Shown: positions 1 to 9,116 of the stretch, piece by piece
Layout of the letters: every line of letters begins with the position of its first letter
Position numbering within the stretch: position 1 is the first letter of the stretch
Source: Aggregatibacter actinomycetemcomitans
GTDB lineage: Bacteria > Pseudomonadota > Gammaproteobacteria > Enterobacterales > Pasteurellaceae
Length of the DNA stretch: 64,000 bases
Direction: 5' to 3'
Assembly: GCF_003130205.1 (NCBI RefSeq)
Contig: NZ_NRDF01000004.1
Location: 1-64,000 of the forward strand
Notes under the pieces: model-generated
Told to the model about the DNA's origin: nothing
The model's database searches: none
What the model saw: the letters and a program-made list of their open reading frames with translations, nothing else
Program-made: the position numbers and the translations under genes

Positions 1-144
1 TTTTTCAAAGCGTTGCAACCGGACAACAACGGAAGAATGGGCGGCAATATGGAAGTGTTGTGCGGCTTCACGAATGCCCCAATGTTCTTCTAAGACAAGT
101 TTGACAATGTGATGTTTGAATTCGATTGAATAATGTTTACCCAT
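1..144 (-). CDS. IS3-family transposase OrfA, N-terminal fragment (runs off the window)
   Basis: This is an open frame of 48 codons starting at ATG 144 and leaving the window at base 1. The protein starts MGKHYSIEFKHHIVKLVLEE and continues with IREAAQHFHI and an SSVVVRLQRFEK segment. This is the helix-turn-helix DNA-binding start typical of the small first ORF of IS3-group transposases. The catalytic DDE part would be encoded in OrfB, beyond the left edge. Whether the complete element is active cannot be judged here. Confidence 0.7.
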   Translation of the reverse strand, partial: MGKHYSIEFKHHIVKLVLEEHWGIREAAQHFHIAAHSSVVVRLQRFEK

Positions 145-200
145 AAAAATCTGCACTTTAACTGGTTGGTTGTGATGTCCAACTTTTGGGGGGCAGATCA
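1..200 (-). mobile_element. Left end of an IS3-family (IS150-like) insertion sequence, partial
   Basis: Read on the minus strand, the element appears to begin at 200 with TGATCTGCCCCCC followed by AAAAGTTGGAC, which resembles IS3/IS150-group termini. About 55 nt further in comes the start codon of a transposase OrfA. Directly at 201 the sequence becomes ilvA coding sequence (recognisable from about 209), so the element sits inside ilvA. The other end of the element lies outside the window, so the target duplication cannot be checked. The family assignment is by resemblance of the terminus and the protein. Confidence 0.7.
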
Positions 201-1654
201 AATTTTTCACACCGCTACAAAAAATAGGCAAATTGTCCGAACGCCTCCACAATAACATCTGGATCAAACGGGAAGATCGCCAACCGGTAAACAGTTTTAA
301 GCTGCGTGGCGCGTACGCCATGATCTCCAGCCTTTCGCCGGAACAAAAAGCGGCGGGCGTAATTGCGGCTTCGGCAGGAAACCATGCGCAAGGCGTGGCA
401 TTATCAGCGAAACAGCTTGGCTTAAAAGCCCTCATCGTGATGCCGCAAAACACGCCGAGCATTAAAGTGGATGCGGTGCGTGGGTTCGGTGGCGAAGTGT
501 TGCTACACGGTGCAAATTTCGATGAAGCCAAAGCGAAAGCCATTGAACTCGCCGAACAAAAACATATGACTTTTATCCCACCTTTTGATCACCCGTTGGT
601 GATTGCCAGGCAAGGCACGCTTGCTATGGAAATGTTACAGCAAGTGGCGGACTTGGATTACGTCTTCGTGCAAGTGGGCGGCGGCGGTTTGGCGGCTGGT
701 ATAGCGATTTTATTGAAGCAGTTTATGCCGGACATTAAAATCATCGGTGTGGAATCCAAAGATTCAGCCTGCCTCAATGCCGCGTTGGAAAAAGGCGAAC
801 CGATGGATTTAGCGTACGTGGGCTTATTTGCCGACGGCGTGGCGGTCAAACGTATCGGCAACGAAACCTTCCGTTTATGCCGACAATACATTGATGATAT
901 GGTGCTGGTGGACAGTGATGAAGTGTGCGCCGCCATGAAAGATCTGTTTGAAAATGTGCGTGCGGTGTCTTAACCCTCCGGTGCTCTCGGTCTTGCCGGC
1001 TTGAAAAAATATGTGAAAAAACACAATATCCAGGGCAAAAACATGGCGGCGATTTTATCCGGCGCCAATTTGAATTTCCACACCCTGCTTTATGTGTCCG
1101 AACGTTGCGAAATCGGCGAAAACCGCGAAGCCTTGCTTGCCGTCACCATACCGGAGCAACTGGGCAGCTTCTTAAAATTCGCCCATGTATTGGGCAGCCG
1201 TGCAGTGACCGAATTCAGCTACCGCTATGCCGATGACAAATGTGCTTGCGTGTTCGTCGGAGTTCGTACCCTAGATGAAGCGGAAAAAGCCGACATCATC
1301 GCCAATCTCACGCAAAACGGCTTCGATGTGGAAGATATGTCCGACGACGACATCGCCAAAACCCATGTGCGCTATTTAATGGGCGGACGGGTCGCCGACC
1401 ATGACGAGCGCCTTTACACCTTTGAGTTTCCGGAACAAAAAGGCGTATTGCTGAAATTCCTCGAAACCCTCGGTACCCGCTGGAACATTTCGCTGTTCCA
1501 CTACCGCGCCCACGGGGCGGATTACGGCAACATTCTCGCCGGCTTCCAGTTAGAAAAAGGTAACAGTGCCGAATTTGAACAGGCGTTAGAACAACTGGGC
1601 TACGTTTATCAGGACGTCACCGACAGCAAATCCTATCGCTATTTTCTATGTTAA
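201..1654 (+). pseudogene. ilvA: Threonine deaminase (biosynthetic), disrupted
   Basis: IlvA converts threonine to 2-oxobutyrate and ammonia with PLP, the first step of isoleucine synthesis. The frame is recognisable from about 209 (TPLQKIGKLSERL). It carries the PLP-lysine region (KREDRQPVNSFKLRGAY), the glycine loop (QVGGGGLAAG) and the C-terminal regulatory ACT-like domain (from about 1100). Three kinds of damage are visible. The first 40 or so residues are replaced by the IS end at 200. An in-frame TAA at 971-973 stands where the family has Glu in AEPSGAL. Conserved sites are also changed, for example ARQGTLA for AGQGTLA and LLYVSERCE for LRYVSERCE. The parts before and after the stop are in the same frame. 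I infer a non-functional gene and a possible isoleucine requirement unless another copy exists. Confidence 0.93.
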
Positions 1655-1689
1655 AAAACTCATGTAAAATCAACCGCACTTTCTATTCC

Positions 1690-2622
1690 TTAACCTTTCT
1701 TATCCAACAACCGAATATAGCGCGTTGCCGATAACCAGGCGCCGATGTAGCCCATGATGGTGCAGACGATCAGCAGGAATAAGAATTCTACTAATCCTAA
1801 GCCGTTTAAATTGAAGCTGACAGCGAAAATGTCGGTGACGTATTTCACGGCGCCGGTGAAATAGCCGATGGTCAGGCTGCTGAAAATGCAGGCAAACAGA
1901 CCGCCGAGCACGGCGTAAATCATGCCGGTGTAGAGGAACGGGCGGAGGATGAATTGATCGGTGGCGCCGAGCAGTTTCATCACTTCAATGTTGGCTTGGT
2001 TGCTGTAAACGTCGGCGCGAATGCTGTTGCCGATGACCAAGAAAACGGCGATCGCCATCAGCACGGTACAGAAAATCGCCACATGTGCCACCAGCCAGAT
2101 CAGCGCGGTCAGTTTTTCCAGCCAGTCGTTATCCAACCGCACTTCCTGCACCCCTTTGATTTTATCTAAGGTGGTACGCAATTCGTTGCGTTTTTGCGAT
2201 TCGTTAAATTCCTTCGTCGGTTTAATCATTACCACGGCGGGCAGCGGGTTATCGTCCAGCACATCTAATTCTTCGCTAAACCCCGACCAATGACGGAACT
2301 CGTTCAGGCTGTCCTGACGGGAAATGTAATTGAGGGATTCCACACCTTCTTGCTGACGGATTTTTTCCACCACTAAATTGGCGTCTTCTTCCGACAGGTT
2401 TTTATGCAAATACACGGTTAATTCGCTTTCCGGATAAAACTGCGTGGTGGCGTGATGAATGTTTTTCCAAAGCAGATAACTGACGGTAGGAATCGTGAGC
2501 GACACGGCGATCACCAGCACCGTTAACAGCATGGCGAACTTGCGTTTCAACAAATCCGCCAGCACGGCACGCAACACATACAGGCTTTGCACGCCAAAAG
2601 AACTCATACGACGGGAATTCAT
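1690..2622 (-). CDS. ftsX: Cell division ABC transporter subunit FtsX
   Basis: FtsX is the membrane partner of FtsE in the divisome. With FtsE it transmits ATP hydrolysis across the inner membrane to activate septal peptidoglycan hydrolases. The 310-residue protein has a first transmembrane helix near residues 33-54, a large periplasmic loop (about 60-165), and three more hydrophobic segments at the C-terminal half, the usual four-helix layout. It starts 8 bases after the ftsE stop, so the pair is surely co-transcribed. The usual third gene, ftsY, is not in the window. Confidence 0.95.
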   Translation of the reverse strand: MNSRRMSSFGVQSLYVLRAVLADLLKRKFAMLLTVLVIAVSLTIPTVSYLLWKNIHHATTQFYPESELTVYLHKNLSEEDANLVVEKIRQQEGVESLNYISRQDSLNEFRHWSGFSEELDVLDDNPLPAVVMIKPTKEFNESQKRNELRTTLDKIKGVQEVRLDNDWLEKLTALIWLVAHVAIFCTVLMAIAVFLVIGNSIRADVYSNQANIEVMKLLGATDQFILRPFLYTGMIYAVLGGLFACIFSSLTIGYFTGAVKYVTDIFAVSFNLNGLGLVEFLFLLIVCTIMGYIGAWLSATRYIRLLDKKG

Positions 2623-2630
2623 GGCGCCTC

Positions 2631-3281
2631 CTAGCGTAAATAGCCTTGCTCAAGTACTAAGCAAGGTTTCGGTTTTTGTTGCACGATGCCGATGTCATGG
2701 GTGGCGATTAACACCGTCATGCCGAGGCGGTTAAATTCTTCAAATAAATTGAAAATTTCTAAAGATAAGGCGCCGTCCAAGTTGCCGGTCGGCTCGTCCG
2801 CCAGCAATAACTGCGGTTTATGCACCACCGCGCGGGCAATATCAATACGTTGCTGTTCCCCGCCGGACAAATGCGCCGGCAAATGATTGGCACGATCGCG
2901 CAATCCCACACGATCCAACGCCGCCAGGGCGCGACTGTGCGCATCTTTCGGATGTTGCCCGGCGATAATCAACGGCAAGGCGACGTTATCCAACACCGAA
3001 CGATCGGGCAATAACCGGTAATCTTGGTGCACCATGCCGATTTGACGACGCAAAAACGGTACTTCGTGACGGGATAAACGGGTGATGTCGTGCCCGTTAA
3101 ACCAAATTTGTCCGCCATTGGCGCGCTCCATGCCCATAATCAATTTCAGCAGGGTACTTTTCCCCGCGCCTGAATGCCCCACCAGGTAGGTCATACTGCC
3201 TACCGGTAAATGAAAGCTTAACCCTTGCAGGGCAGGCTTCCCGCCCAAATAAGCTTTACTCACATTTGCAAATCGAATCAT
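2631..3281 (-). CDS. ftsE: Cell division ATP-binding protein FtsE
   Basis: This is the cytoplasmic ABC ATPase that pairs with FtsX at the division septum. The 216-residue protein has Walker A GHSGAGKST (about residues 35-43), signature LSGGEQQR, Walker B LLLADEPTGNLD and the switch histidine in ATHD. It lacks any membrane segment, as expected. ftsX follows at once. Upstream, instead of ftsY, there is a repeat-like intergenic stretch and then gph. Confidence 0.96.
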   Translation of the reverse strand: MIRFANVSKAYLGGKPALQGLSFHLPVGSMTYLVGHSGAGKSTLLKLIMGMERANGGQIWFNGHDITRLSRHEVPFLRRQIGMVHQDYRLLPDRSVLDNVALPLIIAGQHPKDAHSRALAALDRVGLRDRANHLPAHLSGGEQQRIDIARAVVHKPQLLLADEPTGNLDGALSLEIFNLFEEFNRLGMTVLIATHDIGIVQQKPKPCLVLEQGYLR

Positions 3282-3307
3282 TTTTTTCTCTAATATGTTA
3301 TGTCAAT

Positions 3308-3509
3308 CTTGGCTCCCTCCATTTACGGGGAGAGCTGCCGAAGGCTGAGGGGGAAAGTGCGGTAGAAAATTTAGGTATTTTCCTTTCCGTCTCTTCGGAA
3401 CAAGTTATTCGCAAGTTCATTCTTCACTTGCTATCCCCTTCGGGGTCGTCGGCAAAGTCGGAGCTCAAAACGCGATATGTCCCCCTCCCCGCAAACAGGG
3501 GAAGGCAAG
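3308..3509. repeat. Small MITE-like element with terminal inverted repeats, between gph and ftsE
   Basis: The ends are imperfect inverted repeats of 24 nt: 3308-3331 (CTTGGCTCCCTCC...CGGGGA) and 3486-3509, whose complement begins CTTGCCTTCCCC and ends CGGGGA; 18 of 24 positions agree. The inside holds one uptake sequence (3354-3363) and a 40-nt core at 3435-3474 (CCCCTTCGGGGTCGTCGGCA and following) that recurs twice at 47.0-47.6 kb. No convincing gene lies in 3282-3557. I infer a non-autonomous repeat; no target duplication was identified. Confidence 0.5.
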
Positions 3510-3557
3510 AATCAGAACGTTGATAAAATGATAATTACAGTCAAAACAGACTATCCA

Positions 3558-4232
3558 TTAAACCATCGTCAACAATTCCGCAAAATCCTCAAACACCCAA
3601 TCCGGGTGGGATTCGGCAATCGGGATGTTGTAGTTATAACCGTAAGTTAACCCCACCACCGGGCAGCCGGCATTGTGCGCGGCAATAATGTCGTTGCGGG
3701 AATCGCCCACGAACAGCACTTGTTTCGGATACAAGCCGAATTTGCCGCATAAATAGAACAACGGGCCGGGATGCGGTTTGATTGCCGGCAAGGACTGACC
3801 GCCCAGCACTTCCTCAAATAAGTCCTCGATACCGAACGCCTTTAATACGGGGCGGGTGTGTTGGGTCGGTTTATTGGTAACCACCGCCAAGCGGTAGCCT
3901 TTGGCTTTGAGTTTTTGCAGGGTGTCTTTGACATTCGGAAATAAACGGCTGCGGTTGCAGATGTTTTCGCCGTAAAACACATTAAAACGTTCTTTCAACG
4001 TGGCAATCTGCGCTTCCGTTAAGGTTTTGCCCGATTGCGCCGTCGCCCATTCCAAGGCGCGGGCGATTAAAATCTGCGCGCCGTTACCAATCCAGGTCAG
4101 CACCAACGCTTCCAGTGCTTGCGGCAAATCGAATTCCGCCAATGCCGAGTTCACCGATAACGCTAAATCCGGCAGGCTGTCCACCAGCGTGCCGTCCAAA
4201 TCAAAACCGATTAATTTAAATTGTCCTGTCAT
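3558..4232 (-). CDS. gph: Phosphoglycolate phosphatase (HAD superfamily)
   Basis: Gph dephosphorylates 2-phosphoglycolate, including that released during repair of DNA 3' ends. The 224-residue protein opens with the HAD catalytic motif GFDLDGTLVDS (nucleophile Asp at about residue 11). Further motifs are VVTNKPT (motif II), a downstream Lys (IKPHPGP) and VGDSRNDI (motif III/IV). It lies 3 bases downstream of rpe, the same order (rpe then gph) as in other gammaproteobacteria, so one operon is likely. Confidence 0.93.
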   Translation of the reverse strand: MTGQFKLIGFDLDGTLVDSLPDLALSVNSALAEFDLPQALEALVLTWIGNGAQILIARALEWATAQSGKTLTEAQIATLKERFNVFYGENICNRSRLFPNVKDTLQKLKAKGYRLAVVTNKPTQHTRPVLKAFGIEDLFEEVLGGQSLPAIKPHPGPLFYLCGKFGLYPKQVLFVGDSRNDIIAAHNAGCPVVGLTYGYNYNIPIAESHPDWVFEDFAELLTMV

Positions 4233-4235
4233 GCT

Positions 4236-4910
4236 TTATTTTCCTACTGTGGCTAACTGTTGACGCATTTCATCAATGACTTTTTGATAATCCGGCTGAT
4301 CAAAAATCGCCGAGCCGGCAACAAACATATCCGCACCGGCACGCGCCACCTCGGCGATGTTGGAGACTTTCACGCCGCCATCCACTTCCAGACGAATATC
4401 AAAGCCGCTGTCATCAATGCGTTTTCTTGCCTGTTTGAGTTTATCCAGGGTCGCCGGAATGAACGATTGCCCGCCGAAACCCGGGTTTACCGACATCAGC
4501 AGAATAATATCCACTTTGTCTATCACATAATCCAAATAGCTTAACGGCGTGGCGGGGTTGAAGACCAAACCGGATTTGCAACCGCAGTCGCGAATGAGCT
4601 GTAAAGTGCGGTCAATATGTTCGGAGGCTTCGGGGTGGAAAGTAATGTAGCTGGCGCCGGCTTTGGCGAAATCGGGAATAATGCGATCCACCGGTTTCAC
4701 CATCAAATGTACGTCGATGGGTGCACGAATGCCGTAATCGCGTAAGGCTTTACACACGGCGGGGCCGAAGGTTAAATTCGGCACATAATGGTTGTCCATC
4801 ACATCAAAATGAATCACATCGCCACCGCACTTTAAAACCTTTTCCACGTCTTCGCCCAAGCGGGCAAGGTCGGCGGAAAGAATGGAAGGCGCAATTAAAT
4901 AGGGTTTCAT
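4236..4910 (-). CDS. rpe: Ribulose-phosphate 3-epimerase
   Basis: Rpe interconverts ribulose 5-phosphate and xylulose 5-phosphate in the pentose phosphate pathway. It is a TIM barrel of 224 residues. IAPSILSAD at the N-terminus, [16 protein letters not shown] (metal ligands His and Asp), [14 protein letters not shown] and LEVDGGV are all present. I chose the ATG at 4910 because AGGTGAG stands just before it and the family begins [10 protein letters not shown] start five codons upstream is possible but poorly placed. Two uptake sequences lie inside the gene. Confidence 0.95.
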   Translation of the reverse strand: MKPYLIAPSILSADLARLGEDVEKVLKCGGDVIHFDVMDNHYVPNLTFGPAVCKALRDYGIRAPIDVHLMVKPVDRIIPDFAKAGASYITFHPEASEHIDRTLQLIRDCGCKSGLVFNPATPLSYLDYVIDKVDIILLMSVNPGFGGQSFIPATLDKLKQARKRIDDSGFDIRLEVDGGVKVSNIAEVARAGADMFVAGSAIFDQPDYQKVIDEMRQQLATVGK

Positions 4911-5061
4911 GGTCTCACCTCTCAAGCTGTCAAAATTGCCTTATCTTACTACGATATAACCCGATTTTTAAGAAATTATTCCGCGTCGGGCGGGCGATGT
5001 CGCATTTTGACGCGATTCAAGGTAAACTAGGCGCAATTTTTTTTCGATTTAGCGGTTTTTT

Positions 5062-5340
5062 ATGCGTTTATTTATTTCTCTTTTAATAGCGGTTTTATTG
5101 CTGTTTCAGTACGATTTTTGGTTCGGTAAGAACGGGTATGCGGACTACCAAAACACCACCAAAGAAATCGCCGTACACCAGCAGGAAAACGAAAAACTTT
5201 CCCAGCGCAATCAAATTATTGCGGCGGAAATCAAAGACTTAAAAGAAGGAGTGGACGCCATTGAAGAACGCGCCCGCCTGCAGCATGAAATGGTGAAACC
5301 GAACGAAACCTTTTATCACATCGTCAAAGAACACAAATAA
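5062..5340 (+). CDS. ftsB: Cell division protein FtsB
   Basis: FtsB is a small bitopic divisome protein that forms a complex with FtsL and FtsQ. The 92 residues comprise a short cytoplasmic start, one transmembrane helix (about residues 3-20, [20 protein letters not shown]) and a periplasmic coiled coil (about 28-70, rich in Glu, Lys and Gln). Its stop codon overlaps the start of ispD by one base, the conserved ftsB-ispD-ispF order. Confidence 0.94.
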   Translation: MRLFISLLIAVLLLFQYDFWFGKNGYADYQNTTKEIAVHQQENEKLSQRNQIIAAEIKDLKEGVDAIEERARLQHEMVKPNETFYHIVKEHK

Positions 5341-6035
5341 TGACCTCAACCCGCAAGATTATCGCCATGGTACCGGCTGCCGGCGTCGGCAGTCGAATGC
5401 AGGCGGACAAACCGAAACAATATCTTCACATTCACGGACAGCCGATTTTGCAGCACACCCTAAACATACTGTTGGCTTATCCGCCCATCAGCCGAATCGT
5501 GCTGGCGGTCGCCGCCGATGATCCTTACCTTGACCAACTTAATCTCAGCCAAAACCCGAAAATTCAGTTGGTGGAAGGCGGTGAAACCCGTGCCGATTCC
5601 GTGTTAAACGGCTTGAATGCCGTGCAGGACAGCGATGCCGATGTCTGGGTGATGGTGCATGACGCGGCGCGTCCCTGTTTAACCCACGACGATTTGGATA
5701 AATTACTTGAGATTCAGGATGATAACGGCGCCATTCTCGCCATTCCGGCGACGGATACCATCAAGCGCGCCCTGCCTTCGCAACAAATTGCCCGCACGGA
5801 AGATCGCAGCCAATTGTGGTTGGCGCAAACCCCGCAATTTTTCCGCGCGGATTTATTACGCGACGCTTTAACCCGCGCCAAACAGCAGCAGTTTGCCGTC
5901 ACCGACGAAGCCTCCGCCATGGAACTCGCGGGATTTCGACCGCACTTGGTGGCGGGACGCAGCGATAACATTAAAGTCACCCGCCCGGAAGATTTGGCGC
6001 TGGCGGCATTTTACTTAACGAGGAAGACAACATGA
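5340..6035 (+). CDS. ispD: 2-C-methyl-D-erythritol 4-phosphate cytidylyltransferase
   Basis: IspD catalyses the third step of the non-mevalonate isoprenoid pathway, joining CTP and MEP to give CDP-ME. The 231-residue protein shows the nucleotide-binding start [19 protein letters not shown], the [11 protein letters not shown] loop and VHDAARPC, all diagnostic. It is translationally linked to ftsB (one-base overlap) and to ispF (four-base overlap). Confidence 0.96.
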   Translation: MTSTRKIIAMVPAAGVGSRMQADKPKQYLHIHGQPILQHTLNILLAYPPISRIVLAVAADDPYLDQLNLSQNPKIQLVEGGETRADSVLNGLNAVQDSDADVWVMVHDAARPCLTHDDLDKLLEIQDDNGAILAIPATDTIKRALPSQQIARTEDRSQLWLAQTPQFFRADLLRDALTRAKQQQFAVTDEASAMELAGFRPHLVAGRSDNIKVTRPEDLALAAFYLTRKTT

Positions 6036-6511
6036 TACGAATCGGCCATGGCTTTGACGTGCACGCGTTCGGCACCGACAACCCGCTCATTATCGGCGGC
6101 GTCACCATTCCCTTTGATAAAGGCTTTATCGCCCACTCCGACGGCGATGTAGCGTTACACGCGCTAACCGACGCGTTACTCGGCGCGGCGGCATTGGGCG
6201 ACATCGGCAAACTGTTCCCCGATACGGATATGCAATACAAAGGCGCGGACAGCCGCGTATTATTGCGCGAAGCCTACACGCAAGTGCAGCAGAAAGGCTA
6301 TTGCGTGGGCAACGTGGATGTCACCATCATCGCCCAGGCGCCGAAAATGCGCCCGCATATCGACGCCATGCGCGCCCTGATTGCACAGGATTTGGCGTGC
6401 GACATGGAACAGGTGAATGTCAAAGCCACTACCACGGAAAAACTCGGGTTTACCGGTCGCGGTGAAGGCATTGCCTGCGAAGCGGTGGCGTTGTTGGTGC
6501 GTAAGCCATGA
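6032..6511 (+). CDS. ispF: 2-C-methyl-D-erythritol 2,4-cyclodiphosphate synthase
   Basis: IspF cyclises CDP-ME 2-phosphate to MEcPP. The 159 residues match the family length. The zinc ligands lie in GHGFDVHAF (Asp8, His10) and in [17 protein letters not shown] (His42). The end carries the usual [18 protein letters not shown]. It overlaps ispD upstream and truD downstream by four bases each (ATGA), so the three genes are one translational unit. Confidence 0.96.
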   Translation: MIRIGHGFDVHAFGTDNPLIIGGVTIPFDKGFIAHSDGDVALHALTDALLGAAALGDIGKLFPDTDMQYKGADSRVLLREAYTQVQQKGYCVGNVDVTIIAQAPKMRPHIDAMRALIAQDLACDMEQVNVKATTTEKLGFTGRGEGIACEAVALLVRKP

Positions 6512-7518
6512 TGGAACTCGCCTATCTGCAAAAAACGCCGCCAAAACAGACCGCACTTTTAAAAGCGGAATGCGCGGATTTTATCGTCAAAGAGCAACTG
6601 GGCTACGACATGAGCGGCGACGGCGAATTCGTGGCGGTCAAAATACGCAAAACCGATTGCAACACCTTATTTGTGGGCGAGCAACTGGCGAAATTCGCCG
6701 GCATTTCGGCACGCAACATGAGTTACGCCGGCTTGAAAGATCGCAAAGCCGTCACCGAACAATGGTTCAGCCTGCAAATGCCCGGGCAACCGACGCCGAA
6801 TTTCACTCAATTTCACTTTGAAGGCGTGGAAATTCTTGAAGTGACCCGCCACCAACGCAAAATTCGTATCGGCAGTCTGCAAGGCAATCATTTTGAGATT
6901 TTGCTGCGCCAGGCGGAAGAAACCGATGAACTTAAAGTGCGGTTGGATTTTCTGGCAAAAAACGGCTTCCCCAATTATTTCACCGAACAGCGCTTCGGGC
7001 GCGACGGCAACAACCTCACCCAAGCCCTGCGCTGGGCGGCGGGCGAAATCAAAGTGAAAGATCGCAACAAGCGCAGTTTCTATCTTTCCGCCGCCCGCAG
7101 CGAGATTTTCAATTTAATCGTCGCCAAACGTATTGAACTCAATCTGGCGCAGCAGGTCTTAAAGGGAGACGTTTTGCAACTGAACGGTTCGCACAGTTGG
7201 TTCGTGGCGGACGCGTCGGAAGATTTGACGCAACTACAACAACGCTTGACACAACGGGATATTTTGCTTACCGCGCCGCTTATCGGCGACGAGGGTAAAA
7301 GTGCGGTGGATTTTGAGAATGAAATTTTTGCCGCACACCAGGCATTGTTCCATTTAATGCGGCAGGAACGCGTGAAAGCCGCGCGCCGCCCGATTTTAAT
7401 GCAGGCGCAACAGTTCCAGTGGCAGTTTGAGCCGAACGGCTTGCGCCTTAAGTTTTATTTGCCGGCAGGCAGTTACGCCACGGCGTTGGTACGCGAGCTG
7501 GTGAATGTCGAAAACTAA
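6508..7518 (+). CDS. truD: tRNA pseudouridine(13) synthase TruD
   Basis: TruD makes pseudouridine 13 in tRNA-Glu. The 336-residue protein contains the catalytic-aspartate motif [15 protein letters not shown] (Asp about residue 80) and [12 protein letters not shown], both typical of the family. It starts at ATG ATG inside the end of ispF; which of the two Met codons is used cannot be told. Three uptake sequences fall within it. The isp-truD-surE order is conserved in gammaproteobacteria. Confidence 0.94.
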   Translation: MMELAYLQKTPPKQTALLKAECADFIVKEQLGYDMSGDGEFVAVKIRKTDCNTLFVGEQLAKFAGISARNMSYAGLKDRKAVTEQWFSLQMPGQPTPNFTQFHFEGVEILEVTRHQRKIRIGSLQGNHFEILLRQAEETDELKVRLDFLAKNGFPNYFTEQRFGRDGNNLTQALRWAAGEIKVKDRNKRSFYLSAARSEIFNLIVAKRIELNLAQQVLKGDVLQLNGSHSWFVADASEDLTQLQQRLTQRDILLTAPLIGDEGKSAVDFENEIFAAHQALFHLMRQERVKAARRPILMQAQQFQWQFEPNGLRLKFYLPAGSYATALVRELVNVEN

Positions 7519-7550
7519 AAAACGAGAAGAAAAACAGGAATAACAAGAAT

Positions 7551-8291
7551 ATGAATATTTTATTAAGTAACGATGACGGCATTCACGCGCCGGGCATTCG
7601 TGTGATGGCGGAAGCGTTGCGTAAAATCGCCAATGTGACCATTGTCGCACCGGACAGCAACCGCAGTGCCGCCTCCAGTTCCTTAACCTTGGTAAAGCCG
7701 TTGTATCCGTTACATTTGGAAAGCGGCGATTATTGCGTCAACGGCACCCCGGCGGATTGTGTACATATTGCGCTGAACGGCTTTCTTTCCGGGCGCATTG
7801 ATTTGGTCATTTCCGGCATCAACGCCGGTGCCAATTTAGGCGATGACGTGCTGTATTCCGGCACCGTCGCGGCGGCGTTTGAAGGACGCCATCTGGGTTT
7901 GCCGTCCATTGCGGTATCGCTCGACGGCCGCCAATATTTTGAAACGGCGGCGCGCGTGGTATGTGATTTGGTGCCGAAATTACACGCCCAATTATTAGGC
8001 AAACACGAAATCCTGAACATTAACGTGCCGGATGTGCCTTATGAAGAACTGAAAGGCATTAAAGTTTGCCATTTGGGTTATCGTTCTTCCGCCGCCGAAG
8101 TGATTAAACAACAAAGCCCGCGCGGTGAGGATATGTACTGGATCGGGCTCAGCGGCTTGCCGGAATATGAAGGCGAAGGCACCGATTTTCATGCGATAAA
8201 AAACGGTTATGTTTCCATTACGCCGATTCAGGTGGATATGACCGCACACCACTCAATCAGCGCTTTACAACGTTGGTTAGAAAGTGAATAA
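7551..8291 (+). CDS. surE: 5'/3'-nucleotidase SurE
   Basis: SurE is a metal-dependent phosphatase acting on nucleoside 5'- and 3'-monophosphates. The 246 residues begin with the metal-binding [13 protein letters not shown] and carry [27 protein letters not shown] and [20 protein letters not shown], all family signatures. It follows truD after 32 bases. In Escherichia coli surE is followed by pcm, nlpD and rpoS. Here a membrane protein and a small lipoprotein stand between surE and nlpD. Confidence 0.95.
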   Translation: MNILLSNDDGIHAPGIRVMAEALRKIANVTIVAPDSNRSAASSSLTLVKPLYPLHLESGDYCVNGTPADCVHIALNGFLSGRIDLVISGINAGANLGDDVLYSGTVAAAFEGRHLGLPSIAVSLDGRQYFETAARVVCDLVPKLHAQLLGKHEILNINVPDVPYEELKGIKVCHLGYRSSAAEVIKQQSPRGEDMYWIGLSGLPEYEGEGTDFHAIKNGYVSITPIQVDMTAHHSISALQRWLESE

Positions 8292-8318
8292 TGCAACCTT
8301 TTAAGACAGGAATGCAAG

Positions 8319-8894
8319 ATGAAGCTATTTGGCGCCATGTACGACAAAACCATGCAATGGTCGAAACATCGTTTCGCGCCATTCTGGTTATCTTTCGTGA
8401 GTTTTATTGAGGCGATTTTCTTCCCGATTCCGCCGGATGTGATGTTAATTCCGATGTCCATGTCAAAACCGCAAAGCGCGGTAAAATTTGCCATGTTTAC
8501 TGCCACAGCCTCCGTGCTCGGCGGTATGATAGGTTACGCATTAGGCTATTATGCTTTTAATTTGGTCGAACATTACATTACCCAATGGGGCTATCAGGCG
8601 TCATGGCAAACCACCATTCACTGGTTTGAACGCTGGGGCGTGTTGGTGGTGTTCGTAGCCGGATTTTCGCCGATTCCGTACAAAGTGTTCACCATTTGCG
8701 CGGGCGTGATGCAAATGGCGTTTATACCATTCGTAATTACCGCGTTTGTTTCCCGTGCGGCGCGGTTCTTACTGGTCGCCAAATTAGCCGCTTGGGGCGG
8801 TGAAAAATTTGCTGCCAAATTACGCAAATCTATCGAATTCATCGGTTGGTCGGTGGTAGTGTTAGCCGTCATCGCGTATTTAATTTTACGTTAA
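8319..8894 (+). CDS. DedA/YqaA-type membrane protein (SNARE-associated domain)
   Basis: This 191-residue integral membrane protein resembles the YqaA/DedA (VTT domain) family, whose members are thought to act in lipid scrambling and envelope homeostasis. Visible are FIEAIFFPIPPDVMLIPMSM, hydrophobic stretches near residues 20-40, 48-72, 105-130 and 168-188, and the FSPIPYKVFTICAG motif typical of the family. It sits 27 bases after surE and just before the lipoprotein genes. The exact substrate is unknown. Confidence 0.82.
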   Translation: MKLFGAMYDKTMQWSKHRFAPFWLSFVSFIEAIFFPIPPDVMLIPMSMSKPQSAVKFAMFTATASVLGGMIGYALGYYAFNLVEHYITQWGYQASWQTTIHWFERWGVLVVFVAGFSPIPYKVFTICAGVMQMAFIPFVITAFVSRAARFLLVAKLAAWGGEKFAAKLRKSIEFIGWSVVVLAVIAYLILR

Positions 8895-8908
8895 GTAAGG
8901 TCACGAAA

Positions 8909-9100
8909 ATGAATAAACTGATTCTGTTACTGTCTATGTCGTTAACGTTAGCGGCTTGTTCTTCACATAGTGAGATACCGAAAGACGAGAACGATCTGCC
9001 GCCGGGCATTATGCAACCGGTGGAAGGCACCGGTGCTATCGCAGGCGGCAGCTGGGTGCCTGAAATTCAACAACAAAGTATGCCAATCAATATGCAATAA
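8909..9100 (+). CDS. Small outer-membrane-type lipoprotein, similar to the NlpD N-terminus
   Basis: This is a 63-residue predicted lipoprotein. It has the start MNKLILLLSMSLTLAAC with a lipobox LAAC (Cys at about residue 17) and no catalytic domain. The mature part contains PPGIMQPVEG, a GGSWVPEIQQ segment and a final MPINMQ. This closely parallels SPGIMQPVDG, STWEPQIQQ and VPASMNG in the N-terminal part of the next gene, nlpD. I chose the ATG at 8909 because it gives a clean signal peptide and follows TAAGG. It looks like a partial paralogue of nlpD lacking LysM and M23 domains. Its function is unknown. Confidence 0.82.
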   Translation: MNKLILLLSMSLTLAACSSHSEIPKDENDLPPGIMQPVEGTGAIAGGSWVPEIQQQSMPINMQ

Positions 9101-9116
9101 TTAAGGAATCCGACAA

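Noticed and set aside
3266-3523. Plus-strand frame of 85 codons between ftsE and gph
   Set aside because: The whole frame coincides with the MITE-like repeat; no family resemblance.
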